A stretch of 64,000 nucleotides of DNA from Salinicoccus sp. YB14-2 (GTDB lineage Bacteria > Bacillota > Bacilli > Staphylococcales > Salinicoccaceae), in the NCBI RefSeq assembly GCF_001265075.1, contig NZ_LFKO01000002.1, positions 867,807 to 931,806 of the forward strand, read 5' to 3'. A program made the position numbers and the translations under genes. The notes below the pieces were generated by a model that was given only the letters and a program-made list of their open reading frames with translations, did not search any database and was not told where the DNA came from. Below are positions 31,086-40,107 of this stretch, piece by piece (positions within the stretch are counted from its first letter, which is position 1; every line of letters begins with the position of its first letter).

Positions 31086-31180
31086 GTGAAATGTAACAAT
31101 TTTCATAAAGGTGTCACAGTTCTTTAATCATTCGAAAACCGGGCGTTTCATGGTAATATAGAGAGTACGAGGTGAATAAA

Positions 31181-31594
31181 ATGAAGCTGACAATGTATAC
31201 TGATTATTCATTGAGAGTGCTGATGTATCTCGGCACCCGTGAAACCGGTGAAAAAATCCAGATAGATGAAATTTCCGAATACTATAATATATCAAGAAAC
31301 CACCTCACCAAAGTGGTCCATAACCTTGCGAAACTCGACTACATCCATACAGTGCGTGGTCGCGGCGGCGGGATTATGTTAAAATATAAACCAGAAGAAT
31401 TGAATGTCGGACAGATCGTCAGAAACACGGAAGATAATTTCTATATCGCCGAATGTTTCAGACCCGACAATGAATGTGTACTGACACCGATATGCGGACT
31501 GCAGTACGTTTTAAATGACGCACTGAACAACTACATCAACACATTAGATCAATACACTTTACAGGATATACTACCTAAAGCACTAATGAGGTGA
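31181..31594 (+). CDS. nsrR: Rrf2-family nitric oxide sensor, NsrR
   Basis: 137 residues. A winged helix-turn-helix (about 1-70) with MYTDYSLRVLMYLG and the wing TVRGRGGGIML, then three cysteines Cys92, Cys99 and Cys105 in the spacing of Fe-S-binding NsrR. Divergent from hmp across an NsrR-like operator. ATG 31181 is 6 bases after GAGGTG; the GTG at 31172 lies within that site. Own promoter TTCGAA-17-TAATAT at 31131-31159. Confidence 0.85.
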   Translation: MKLTMYTDYSLRVLMYLGTRETGEKIQIDEISEYYNISRNHLTKVVHNLAKLDYIHTVRGRGGGIMLKYKPEELNVGQIVRNTEDNFYIAECFRPDNECVLTPICGLQYVLNDALNNYINTLDQYTLQDILPKALMR

Positions 31595-31598
31595 GGCA

Positions 31599-32348
31599 AT
31601 GAATGGAAGTTTAATAGTAAAACTGATGGCGGGCCTTTTGCCCGTGGCACCAATTACGGCCGATATGCTTGAAGCAGACCAGGCATATGAAACGGGCGTT
31701 TCAAGCGAGGACGACGGCGGGGGTCAAGGCGATTCCGCATATGCCGACTACAACGGCCCGACTATGGAAGAAGAAGTCGCAGCATATTCAAGCTCCACCC
31801 CGACCATCCGGGGGATGGACAGCATCAATATCCAGGTCGGCGACAGCTTCGACCCGCTTGCGGGCGTCTACGCACTCGACAATACCGACGGCAACATCAC
31901 GGATAACATCGAGGTGTCCGACAACAACGTCGACACTTCCAGCCCCGGCAATTACACCGTCAACTATCGCGTTGAAAACAGCGGCAACGGCTGGTTCGAG
32001 TACACGAGACCCATCACCGTCTCCAACGCAGCGACCGATTCCATACCGCTCGTGCCGCCGACTGAAGAACAGCTGACCGGCGAATCTTCTTCGGATGACG
32101 ACAGCGGCGGCGAGACGTCCGACGTCCAGTTCAAGAATATGGATGATGCAACAATCAGCTCCGGATCCGAATTCGATCCGAAAGATGGCATCCAGATTCT
32201 CGACACCGACGGCATCGATATCACCCACACCGTCTACATTTCCGGCGAAGTCGACACCGACTCACCCGGCGAATACACCATCGCATATGCCGTCTTCGAC
32301 CAGTTCGAAAATCCGCATGCCCACGCACGCACCATCACAGTTCAATAG
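31599..32348 (+). CDS. Putative exported protein with two DUF5011/Ig-like domains
   Basis: 249 residues, acidic, rich in Asp, Ser, Gly and Thr. Two Ig-like modules, about 75-140 (VGDSFDPLAGVYALDN then SSPGNYTVNYRV) and 180-248 (SGSEFDPKDGIQILD then DSPGEYTIAYAV), joined by a Ser/Asp linker. The N-terminus (LIVKLMAGLLPVAPITA) is a weak export signal. No LPXTG or wall anchor. Starts 4 bases after nsrR, so it is in its transcript. Function not known. Confidence 0.65.
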   Translation: MNGSLIVKLMAGLLPVAPITADMLEADQAYETGVSSEDDGGGQGDSAYADYNGPTMEEEVAAYSSSTPTIRGMDSINIQVGDSFDPLAGVYALDNTDGNITDNIEVSDNNVDTSSPGNYTVNYRVENSGNGWFEYTRPITVSNAATDSIPLVPPTEEQLTGESSSDDDSGGETSDVQFKNMDDATISSGSEFDPKDGIQILDTDGIDITHTVYISGEVDTDSPGEYTIAYAVFDQFENPHAHARTITVQ

Positions 32349-32361
32349 TTTTCATAAAATA

Positions 32362-32399
32362 AACCCCGATGTCCTTTTGTGAGGATATCGGGATTTTTT
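32362..32399 (+). terminator. Terminator after the nsrR operon
   Basis: CCCGATGTCCT pairs with AGGATATCGGG, followed by ATTTTTT. Confidence 0.85.
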
Positions 32400-32508
32400 C
32401 TGGACGCGGGTGGTGTTTGGCCCCGTTGATTTTGCGGCTGAGTGTACATTTAATGTCGCGAAACAAGAATACAGCCGATAGTCCAGTACTGACTGATGCG
32501 ATAAAAAT

Positions 32509-32598
32509 TTGCTCACTTATGCTGGAAAACACGGCTATGTGAGCAGAGCGGAAGGAAATCTGCTCACTTGATGCGGAAAATGAAGCTGAGTGAGCAGG
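32509..32598. repeat. Family A tandem hairpin repeats, 2 units of 51 bp
   Basis: GCTCACTT at 32511 and 32562, 51 bp apart, each with partner AGTGAGCA or TGTGAGCA about 20 bases on. Same arms and period as the cluster at 3939. Lies between two convergent terminators. Confidence 0.8.
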
Positions 32599-32631
32599 CA
32601 CACCCCTGCATCACACCAGCGTTCCGGACGT

Positions 32632-32662
32632 AAAAATCCCCTGCTCATAAGAACAGGGGACG
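32632..32662 (-). terminator. Terminator of the GSP18-like gene
   Basis: TCCCCTGTTC/GAGCAGGGGA stem with TTTT on the minus strand. Confidence 0.85.
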
Positions 32663-32669
32663 GTTTTTA

Positions 32670-33179
32670 TTATTCAGTCAAAGCTTCCTGGATTGCGTTA
32701 TTGAAATCTTCCAGGTCTTTCGGTGTACGGCTCGTAATCAGGTTATCCGACACGATCACTGACTCATCATGATAGATTGCGCCTGCGTTTTCGAGGTCTT
32801 TTTTGACGTTGGCAACGCTTGTGATGTCGTAGCCTCTCAGCAGATCAGTGTCGACAAGGAACTGCGGACCGTGACAGATCGAGAATGTCGCTTTTTTATT
32901 TTCAAGGAAGTGTTTGGCAAATTCAGCATTCTTCGGATTACCGCGCAGTACGTCCGGCGAAAATCCGCCCGGGATTAAAATTGCTGCGTAGTCATCTGCA
33001 TTCGCATCTTCGATACTTTTGTCGGCGGTGAATTTTTCGCCGTTCTTACCACTTATCTCTTTACCATCCGGCGAAATGACTTCCGTCGTATAGCCTTTCG
33101 CTTCGATTGCTTCCTTCGGACTTGTATATTCAATTTCTTCTACATAATCAGCCATTAAGACTGCTACTTTTTTACTCAC
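32670..33179 (-). CDS. DJ-1/PfpI family protein, general stress protein 18-like
   Basis: 169 residues, class I glutamine-amidotransferase-like fold. Nucleophile Cys in the elbow ATFSICHGPQ near residue 102, with Glu in VEEIEYTSP. The family includes Bacillus YfkM (GSP18) and acts as a protein or aldehyde damage-response enzyme. A sigma-B-type promoter at 33242-33217 supports a stress role. Confidence 0.85.
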   Translation of the reverse strand: MSKKVAVLMADYVEEIEYTSPKEAIEAKGYTTEVISPDGKEISGKNGEKFTADKSIEDANADDYAAILIPGGFSPDVLRGNPKNAEFAKHFLENKKATFSICHGPQFLVDTDLLRGYDITSVANVKKDLENAGAIYHDESVIVSDNLITSRTPKDLEDFNNAIQEALTE

Positions 33180-33216
33180 AAAACATCTCTCCTTATTTTA
33201 TGATACATAATTCTGT

Positions 33217-33242
33217 GTACCCCTTTGATGATTCAAATAAAC
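33217..33242 (-). promoter_or_regulatory. Sigma-B-type promoter of the GSP18-like gene
   Basis: Minus-strand GTTTAT (33242-33237), 14-bp spacer, GGGTAC (33222-33217). Confidence 0.65.
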
Positions 33243-33314
33243 ATCATCATGACTTTTAATTCCATACAGATTATAAAATATCGAAAAAAATTATTATTAT
33301 TTCGTGCGTTATAT

Positions 33315-33339
33315 GTTTATACCTTTATATGCCGGGTAA
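33315..33339 (+). promoter_or_regulatory. Sigma-B-type promoter of the 59-residue gene
   Basis: GTTTAT, 13-bp spacer, GGGTAA: same spacing as the promoter at 15215 and divergent from that at 33217-33242. Confidence 0.7.
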
Positions 33340-33388
33340 ATTGACACTGTAAGCAAGATAGAACATTAACGAAAGGGAGAGTTTTATT

Positions 33389-33568
33389 ATGGCAGACAAA
33401 GGATTTTTTGACAAAGCAAAAGACGCTGCATCCAATGCAGGAGAAAATTGGGACAACGTGAAGGAAAAAGGCGACAGTGTCGTTGACAAAATTGACCAAG
33501 GCGGTAATGACAACGACAACGATAAAAAAGACAAAAAAGACAAAAAAGATGAAGATGACAAAAAATAG
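33389..33568 (+). CDS. Small charged stress protein, 59 residues
   Basis: Begins MADKGFFDKAKDAASNAG, a short amphipathic helix, and ends in a Lys/Asp tail (DNDNDKKDKK). It has an AAAGGGAG ribosome site, a sigma-B-type promoter and a terminator, so it is a real gene although a longer frame reads through it on the other strand. The N-terminal part recalls CsbD-like or LEA-like stress proteins, but I cannot assign it. Confidence 0.75.
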   Translation: MADKGFFDKAKDAASNAGENWDNVKEKGDSVVDKIDQGGNDNDNDKKDKKDKKDEDDKK

Positions 33569-33624
33569 AATATTAGGTTTTCATTCACTGTAACCGGAAT
33601 TATCCTTTTACAGTAATTAAAACA

Positions 33625-33662
33625 TAAAAGAGCAAAGCTGAATTAACAGCTTTGCTCTTTAC
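33625..33662. terminator. Bidirectional terminator
   Basis: AAAGAGCAAAGCTG/CAGCTTTGCTCTTT, 14-bp perfect stem; serves the 59-residue gene and the convergent lipoprotein. Confidence 0.9.
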
Positions 33663-34381
33663 TTTTCATCGACGGCTATGATGAGATCATCAATGCTCTC
33701 ATCTGCCTTATTGATATATTTTTCACTGTTTCCAATGTGGATTGAAAGTAATTCCTCGTGCTTTCCGAAATCATCATTCTCGTAAATCGACTTGAATTCA
33801 ATTAATGCGAGTGTACGGTTTTCCACTGCCCTCGAAATTTCATCAATCACCGTTTCCACAGCACCCATATTGTTCTCAGCCATGGATTTAGGCACTTCTA
33901 AATCTTTCAGATTCTTTTCAAGCTCCGCATACTCGTTATGCAAATTCTCGATCCGACCGGCAATATCTTCAGTCTGCGCTTCAGTCAATGTCATATTCTC
34001 ATTCTGTATGATATATGCATGATTGAGGTAATTTGTGTAAAGGCTCGGGAAGTCTTCCTCCCAGATTTCACCGACAGCACTTTTCGCTGAAATCAGTTCC
34101 TCGACAAAACTTGCAACTTTATGACTGGAATTGACCGGTTCACCATTTACTATCGTGACCGGATTGAACTCGAGTGTTGCCGGCGCTGCACTGTCATCGT
34201 CGATTTTCAGTGCATCCATATCGCCCTCAAGTGCAATGCCTGAAATTTTTTTAACATCATGATTATAAATCTGATGAGTTTTATTTTCAGTAACTTTAAT
34301 ATCACCTTCTGCCGCATTGCAGCCGGTCAAAATCAAAGTAAAAATCGGTATCGTTAACCATACTATTTTCCGGTTAATCAT
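33659..34381 (-). CDS. Lipoprotein of unknown function
   Basis: 240 residues. Signal peptide ending LILTGC (Cys21), so it should be anchored outside the membrane. The mature part has an Asp/Glu-rich N-terminal segment then long helices with coiled-coil character (about 125-235). No domain recognised; the helical design recalls the YkyA lipoprotein at the start of the window, without clear homology. Ribosome site TAGGAG. Confidence 0.7.
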   Translation of the reverse strand: MINRKIVWLTIPIFTLILTGCNAAEGDIKVTENKTHQIYNHDVKKISGIALEGDMDALKIDDDSAAPATLEFNPVTIVNGEPVNSSHKVASFVEELISAKSAVGEIWEEDFPSLYTNYLNHAYIIQNENMTLTEAQTEDIAGRIENLHNEYAELEKNLKDLEVPKSMAENNMGAVETVIDEISRAVENRTLALIEFKSIYENDDFGKHEELLSIHIGNSEKYINKADESIDDLIIAVDEK

Positions 34382-34552
34382 AATTATTACTCCTAGATAG
34401 GTAGAATATATTCATGTCTGTATAACGTAATTATTGTAACATACTTGTAATATAAATAAAATACTATTTTATGAAAAGGCTTATATTTCTGAATACTCAG
34501 ATGTGTCAGTTTGAATGGGAGTACCGGGTGGAGAGAGTTGGGCACTGCTGGA

Positions 34553-34757
34553 CGCCTATCGCCGCCTCGATACACAATCGAAGCTCTGCTGGACGCCTAT
34601 CACCGCCTCGTATCACAAACGAAGCTCCGTTGGAAGCCTATCGCCGCCTCGAATCACAAACGAAGCTCCGTTGGACGCCTATCACCGCCTCGTATCACAA
34701 TCGAAGCTCCGCTGGACGCCTATCGCCGCCTCGAATCACAAACGAAGCTCCGTTGGA
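34553..34757. repeat. Family B tandem hairpin repeats, 5 units of 41 bp
   Basis: GCCTCG at 34564, 34605, 34646, 34687 and 34728, exact 41-bp period, with partner CGAAGCTC. Same orientation as the 27231 cluster. The loops (ATACACAAT, TATCACAAA) differ from the other loci, so each locus has its own homogenised variant. Open frames that cross it are repeat artefacts. Confidence 0.88.
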
Positions 34758-34789
34758 AGCTCATAATATCCCTGCTAAACTCCCACAAA

Positions 34790-34820
34790 CAGAAAACAGG
34801 CACCTCACAAGAGGTGCCTG
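34790..34820 (-). terminator. Terminator of the permease gene
   Basis: CAGGCACCTC/GAGGTGCCTG stem followed by TTTTC on the minus strand. Confidence 0.85.
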
Positions 34821-34841
34821 CCAATCCCAATCAAATGTATT

Positions 34842-36281
34842 CTATTCGAGTTTATTTCCATTCCTCTGCCCCAGTATGAGATAGTCCAGTTCTTCTTTTG
34901 TCATCGAGTTGATCTTTTTAAATTGTGTCATGAAGAATATGATGCCGAGTACGATCCAGGCACCGAGTGCGATCATTGATGGCATCGTCAGCGCTGCAGG
35001 TGACCCCGGGAACAGCAGTAATACTAAAAACACTACTGAAATGATTGCACCGAGTACTCCGAACACTACATAGACCATGTTTCTCTCAGCACCTTTACTG
35101 AAAAATTTCACAGCCACCAGACTGGTGGCTAAAAATGCTACGGATACACCGACCGAGGACATGTCCACGATCCAGTTCAGTGCTGTGCGTCCGAGCCAAG
35201 GCGCTGCGAGTGTCACGATCATGACGAACCATACAGCAACGTATGGTGTTTTATTTTTCGGGTGCACTTTGGCAAATATTGCCGGAACGAAGTTCGCACG
35301 TCCGAGAGCAAATATCAGACGGGATGATGACAGATAGAATCCGTTCAGCCCTGTAAATACACCGAAAGTGATCGCGAATGCGAGCAGTACCATGCCGATC
35401 GTGCCCATCGATGTCTGGACGACGGATCCCGTCACCCACATCGCACCGTCGATCGCGTTCTGGTCGGCAAAGATCCATGATGTGACAAGAATCATTGCGA
35501 CATATGTGAAAATTGAGGCGATGATACCGAAAACAATCAGCTTGAAAGTCTTCTCCGCCGGGAATTTGAATTCCTCAGCGGCCTGCGGAATATTGTCGAA
35601 TCCGACATACATCCACGGTGCAATCGCAACAATCAGAATGATCGATGTCCATACGCCGTTTTCCGAATTGAACACCGGCTGCGCGTTTTCAAATGAAAAG
35701 TCACCGACAAAGAACGATGTCGCGAAAAGTCCCGCAACAACCAGTCCCATGAATAAACAGAATATGAACTGCAGATTACCGGACAAAACCGATCCCTTGG
35801 ACGAAATATACGCGAACACTACCAACACCGCTGTAGACAGGATGACTTCCATGATGTACACGTCCCAACCGGCTATCGTATATAAATATCCGACTTCGAG
35901 CACATCGGGCAGTACAAATTTAAATAACAGACTGAATGCGCTGGCGTTCAGCGCAACAATACATATGTAACCGAGCACTAAAAACCATGATGCGATAAAA
36001 CTGAAATATTTTCCGAATCCGGCATACGTAAATGCAAACTCACCGCCCGATACCGGGAATTTTGCCGTCAGCGCCCCGTAGGCCACCGCGATGATCAGCA
36101 TCAAAATACCGCCGATCGTAATGCCGAGTGTTGCGCCGAGCGTTCCGGATGATGCGAGCCAGTCGCCGGGTAATATGAATGCGCCCCACCCGATGGATGA
36201 GCCGTAAGCAACCGCCCATATAAAACGTTTTGACATCGTGCTGTCAAGTTCTTGACGTTCGAGGTTCTTCGTTATTGCCAT
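34842..36281 (-). CDS. APC-family amino acid permease
   Basis: 479 residues, about 12 membrane segments. The unwound first helix is seen in GSSIGWGAFILPGDWL and the conserved helix 2 in PVSGGEFAFTYAGFGKYF; this is the amino acid-polyamine-organocation superfamily. Substrate cannot be read from sequence. Upstream, GTTATA-N14-GGGTAT near 36318 is a weak sigma-B-type candidate. Confidence 0.82.
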   Translation of the reverse strand: MAITKNLERQELDSTMSKRFIWAVAYGSSIGWGAFILPGDWLASSGTLGATLGITIGGILMLIIAVAYGALTAKFPVSGGEFAFTYAGFGKYFSFIASWFLVLGYICIVALNASAFSLLFKFVLPDVLEVGYLYTIAGWDVYIMEVILSTAVLVVFAYISSKGSVLSGNLQFIFCLFMGLVVAGLFATSFFVGDFSFENAQPVFNSENGVWTSIILIVAIAPWMYVGFDNIPQAAEEFKFPAEKTFKLIVFGIIASIFTYVAMILVTSWIFADQNAIDGAMWVTGSVVQTSMGTIGMVLLAFAITFGVFTGLNGFYLSSSRLIFALGRANFVPAIFAKVHPKNKTPYVAVWFVMIVTLAAPWLGRTALNWIVDMSSVGVSVAFLATSLVAVKFFSKGAERNMVYVVFGVLGAIISVVFLVLLLFPGSPAALTMPSMIALGAWIVLGIIFFMTQFKKINSMTKEELDYLILGQRNGNKLE

Positions 36282-36369
36282 AATTTCACTCCTATTTTCA
36301 TTTCAATAACTTATTATACCCATATTTGAACAAATTATAACCGTATCCATAAAAAAACAGCGGAAAAGT

Positions 36370-37362
36370 TTAAACTTTTCTCGCTGTCATAAGCAGGTAA
36401 ATAAAGTACGGTCCGCCGATGAGCGCAACCACAATGCCTGCCGGGATCACCGCAGGTGCAAGCAGCAGCTTGCCGGCCAGGTCCGCTGCGCTCAAGAGCA
36501 GCGCTCCGATTCCCACCGTCCCGGCAAAGATCAGTTTCATATTTCTAGGAAATAAAAGCCGGGCAATATGCGGTGCAATCAGGCCGATAAAACTGATCGC
36601 TCCGGCGACACTGACTGCGACACTCGACAGGAGCGCCGCACAAATAATCAGAACAATCTTTTCAAAGTTGACGTTCATCCCAAGGGCTGAAAGGTTTTCA
36701 TCTTCCAAATTGAGCATCGACATTTCGTTGATCTTCATCCAGACGAACACCGAAACCAAAATAATGTACGGCAGGATGGCGATGACGAATGCCCAAGAGT
36801 CGCCCCATATGTTGCCGGCGAGATAGCGGTTCAGCATCGTCATCTGGCTGTCGTCGAACGTCGATGTGAAGACGTAGAGGAAGCCGGTCACACCCATTGC
36901 GGTCGCGATGCCGATCAGGATGAAGATGTTGCTGTTGAAGCGTCCGCCGATAAACGACAGGAAGAATACGATGAGCACTGTGAGCAGCCCGCCGGTAAAA
37001 CTCATCAGCGGCAGTGAGTACAGATTCATCGTTCCAGTACCGCTGACGAACATGATGAACAGCACGACGCCGAATCCACTGCCAGCATTGACTCCGATAA
37101 TGCCCGGGTCGGCCAAAGGATTGCGGCTCAGAACTTGTAAAATCAGTCCGCTCAGTGCCAGCGCCGCGCCGCAGATGATTGTAATCAGCATGCGTGGCAT
37201 ACGGAATTCATAAAACACGAGCTCAACGTCGTCAGCAGCACTGAAAGTTAAGAGAGACATAATATCACCGAACGTCAGACTGTAAGTACCTGTAAACAAT
37301 GTCGCCAGCATGACGGCAGCAAGCAGCGTAAAAATAATCATGAATTTAACTGGATTACGCAT
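36370..37362 (-). CDS. Ferric-siderophore ABC transporter permease (FecCD family)
   Basis: 330 residues, about nine membrane segments. FecCD signatures RMPRMLITIICGAALALSGLI and the ATPase-contact motif GAISFIGLIAPHIAR are present. Last gene of a four-gene siderophore transporter operon; overlaps the upstream permease by 8 bases. Probably forms a heterodimer with it. Confidence 0.88.
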   Translation of the reverse strand: MRNPVKFMIIFTLLAAVMLATLFTGTYSLTFGDIMSLLTFSAADDVELVFYEFRMPRMLITIICGAALALSGLILQVLSRNPLADPGIIGVNAGSGFGVVLFIMFVSGTGTMNLYSLPLMSFTGGLLTVLIVFFLSFIGGRFNSNIFILIGIATAMGVTGFLYVFTSTFDDSQMTMLNRYLAGNIWGDSWAFVIAILPYIILVSVFVWMKINEMSMLNLEDENLSALGMNVNFEKIVLIICAALLSSVAVSVAGAISFIGLIAPHIARLLFPRNMKLIFAGTVGIGALLLSAADLAGKLLLAPAVIPAGIVVALIGGPYFIYLLMTARKV

Positions 37363-38326
37363 ATTGACGTCCTCTCTGTCTGATGATGTATATGAAGAAC
37401 GGCAGTCCGATCATCGAAATGACCGCATTGACCGGCGTCTCGTTCAGCATCCTCGCCACCATGTCCGACAGCATGAACAGCGACCCGCCGAGAAGTCCCG
37501 TGTAAAGAATCGTGTACTTATGCATATAGCCGACCGTCATTTTCACGATATGCGGCACAAGCAGTCCTAAAAAGACGATGTTGCCGACAATCGCCACACT
37601 CATGCTCGCTAGCATGATCGCACACACGAGTGAAATGATCTGATACAGCGCATTTTTCTGACCGAGTGACGCCGACATCTCATCCCCGACCAGAAATATA
37701 TCCAGTTCTTTCGCCAAAAAGTACAGCGCCCCGATGACGACAAACGCAAAAGGTGCAATAATCATAATCTGACCGAGCGACACACCAGCCGCACCGCCGC
37801 TCGTAAAGAATGCGACATACTGCCCAAGATTATTCGTAATGACGAAAAAGTCCGTCAAAGCATAGAGGAATAAAGAAATCCCCGCCCCGGCCAAAATCAG
37901 GTGGATCGGCGACTTGAACCGCGTGACGAATAGAATGATGAAGCCCACAAGCATCCCGCCGATAAAACCGCCGATGACCATGCCGACAAATGACAGCGTC
38001 GGAATCAGCAGTGCCCCGATGACGATGAAAAAGTTCGCCCCGGCATTGATTCCGAGAATGCTCGGCTCACTTAAATCATTGTGCGTCACCGTCTGCATGA
38101 TGAGTCCCGCAATACTGATCATGAGACCCGCAAGGAATGCTGCAAAGACCCGCGGCAGCCGGATTTCATACAAAATCTGCGACACGGAATCCCCGGCTTC
38201 ATAATTAAAAACACTCGAAAACACCTGTCCGACAGTATAATTTTCAACGCCGAACATCATCGCAGCCGTAAACGAAAGAATGATGCCCGCTATAAAAACA
38301 GGCATCAATAACCACTTATTTTTCAT
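37355..38326 (-). CDS. Ferric-siderophore ABC transporter permease (FecCD family)
   Basis: 323 residues, about nine membrane segments, RLPRVFAAFLAGLMISIAGLI and GNIVFLGLLVPHIVK as FecCD signatures. Partner of the downstream permease. Start ATG 38326 gives MKNKWLL and an 11-base overlap with the ATPase; the GTG/ATG codons 12-15 bases upstream are alternatives. Confidence 0.87.
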   Translation of the reverse strand: MKNKWLLMPVFIAGIILSFTAAMMFGVENYTVGQVFSSVFNYEAGDSVSQILYEIRLPRVFAAFLAGLMISIAGLIMQTVTHNDLSEPSILGINAGANFFIVIGALLIPTLSFVGMVIGGFIGGMLVGFIILFVTRFKSPIHLILAGAGISLFLYALTDFFVITNNLGQYVAFFTSGGAAGVSLGQIMIIAPFAFVVIGALYFLAKELDIFLVGDEMSASLGQKNALYQIISLVCAIMLASMSVAIVGNIVFLGLLVPHIVKMTVGYMHKYTILYTGLLGGSLFMLSDMVARMLNETPVNAVISMIGLPFFIYIIRQRGRQYA

Positions 38327-39140
38327 TGTAAGCCACATCACTGCCGCCGACCGTATGACAGAAAAGTTCGTAATCCGACAGCACCGGTTTTCCGCTCACA
38401 GGGTCCGTTATGATCTTGCCGTTGATATTGAACACTTCGTTCAACACTTCATTCGTCAGCACTTCAGACGATGTACCGGTCTTTATTACCTGACCTTCAT
38501 TCATCACAACGATATGGTCGGAATATTTAATCGCCTGGTTGATATCGTGGAGGACCATGACGACGGTCTGTTTTGTCTTCCGGTTCAGACGCTGGATGAT
38601 GTTCAGTGTTTCCAGCTGGTGGTGGATATCGAGGTACGTCGTCGGTTCATCCAAAAGCAGCACGTCTGCACCCTGCGCAAGCAGGAGACTGATCCACACC
38701 CGCTGTGCCTGGCCACCGGACAGTTCGCTCATCATACGGTCCTTGAACTGATCCGCACCTGTCTCCTCGAGCGCCCAGTGGATGATCTTGTAGTCATCGG
38801 GCTTCAAACCCTGGAACCTTTTCAAATAGGGATATCTGCTGAAACTGACCAGGTCCATCACTTTCAGATCATACTGCAGACGGTTTCGCTGCGATAAAAT
38901 ACTGACTTTCTGAGCCAGCTGCTTCGATTTCATCTGCCGGATATCGAGGTCGTTGATGTACACTGCCCCGCCGTCCGCATGAAGAATATTCGAAATCGTC
39001 TTCAACATCGTCGACTTGCCGCAGCCGTTCGGCCCGATGATCGTCGTAATTTTTCCAGACAGCAGTTCCACATTGATATTGTTCAAAATTCTCTTCTTAT
39101 CGATATGAAGGTCCACATCTTCCATTTTGACGCTCGTCAT
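38316..39140 (-). CDS. Ferric-siderophore ABC transporter ATPase
   Basis: 274 residues. Walker A GPNGCGKST, signature LSGGQAQRVW, Walker B DVLLLDEPTTYLD and switch His in LHDINQ; FecE/FhuC type. Powers import of Fe(III)-siderophore from the binding lipoprotein through the two permeases. Confidence 0.93.
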   Translation of the reverse strand: MTSVKMEDVDLHIDKKRILNNINVELLSGKITTIIGPNGCGKSTMLKTISNILHADGGAVYINDLDIRQMKSKQLAQKVSILSQRNRLQYDLKVMDLVSFSRYPYLKRFQGLKPDDYKIIHWALEETGADQFKDRMMSELSGGQAQRVWISLLLAQGADVLLLDEPTTYLDIHHQLETLNIIQRLNRKTKQTVVMVLHDINQAIKYSDHIVVMNEGQVIKTGTSSEVLTNEVLNEVFNINGKIITDPVSGKPVLSDYELFCHTVGGSDVAYNEK

Positions 39141-39158
39141 ATTACCACCTGCTTTAAT

Positions 39159-40073
39159 TTATTCTGTCAGCGCACCGACTATGATCTCTCTCTGGTGTTC
39201 CAGTGAATACGGGTCATTGTAATAGAATACCGGTGATTCAAACTCGATCACACGGTCGTTTTTCACCGCATCAAGATCTTTCCATACATTCGTTTCGCGG
39301 TATGCATTGTCAGCGCCTGAGTCGCCCGTACCGACAAACATGAAGTCGCCCGCGAACTTACCGACCTCTTCAGCAGAAATATTTTTCCATCCCGTTTCCA
39401 CCACTTCGGATTCCACCGCTTCAGGAACACCTAGACCGAGCCCTTGATAGACGATCTCCGTACCACGGCCCCAGTTGGTCCCGTACACATAAATATCTTT
39501 CGCATACTGTTCAACCACGCTTGCAGTCACGTCCGTGCCGACCGCCTCTTCAACTTCAGCCTTATCTTCCTCGAGCGCCGTCTTCCACTCGTTCACCCAT
39601 TCAGTCGCTTCCTCTTCCTTTCCGATGATTTTACCGAATTCCTCGTGAATATCCAAGTAGTTCCATTTCTCATATTCCACCGGAATCGTCGGCGCCACAG
39701 ATTCAAACTTCTCCAGATTCTCATCCGTTGAAAACGCGATGATCAGATCCGGATCGAGCGCCATGATCTGCTCGATATTGCCCTCTTCAACCATCTCGAC
39801 ATCTTCCGTCAGCGGCTCAAGTACATCACTGTCAGTGACGACCGAATGCGCACCGACCATATTCGCATCCAGCTGTTTGAAGTTGCCGAAATAACTCGTC
39901 GCCATCACAACAATACGCTGCGGGTCTTCCGGAATCTCAATCGTCTCCCCCGCATCCGTCGTATATTCCTTCATCGCCGTCTCCTCTGATTCCTCAGCGC
40001 TCTCCGTATTGCCGCAGCCCGACAGTACCAAACCTAAAACCATCGTTAAAAATAAAAACCGGTACTTCTTCAT
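39159..40073 (-). CDS. Ferric-siderophore binding lipoprotein
   Basis: 304 residues. Signal ending VLSGC with lipid Cys, Ser/Glu-rich linker, then a PBP-like domain from EYTTDAGETIEIPEDPQRIV onward; MATSYFGNFKQLD resembles the HtsA/FhuD group. First gene of the import operon and divergent from the reductase across a Fur box. ATG 40073 follows AGGTGAG by about 7 bases. The siderophore is not known. Confidence 0.88.
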   Translation of the reverse strand: MKKYRFLFLTMVLGLVLSGCGNTESAEESEETAMKEYTTDAGETIEIPEDPQRIVVMATSYFGNFKQLDANMVGAHSVVTDSDVLEPLTEDVEMVEEGNIEQIMALDPDLIIAFSTDENLEKFESVAPTIPVEYEKWNYLDIHEEFGKIIGKEEEATEWVNEWKTALEEDKAEVEEAVGTDVTASVVEQYAKDIYVYGTNWGRGTEIVYQGLGLGVPEAVESEVVETGWKNISAEEVGKFAGDFMFVGTGDSGADNAYRETNVWKDLDAVKNDRVIEFESPVFYYNDPYSLEHQREIIVGALTE

Positions 40074-40107
40074 ATGTAATCTCACCTTTAGATTTATTAT
40101 TGCTGCC

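Noticed and set aside
33325..33588. 87-residue Ser/Leu-rich frame antisense to the small stress gene
   Set aside because: Mirror of the Lys/Asp codons of the plus-strand gene, which has promoter, ribosome site and terminator.
34471..34884. Overlapping open frames across the 34.5-34.8 kb repeats
   Set aside because: Low-complexity frames in the 41-bp repeat array, no start site, three frames equally open.
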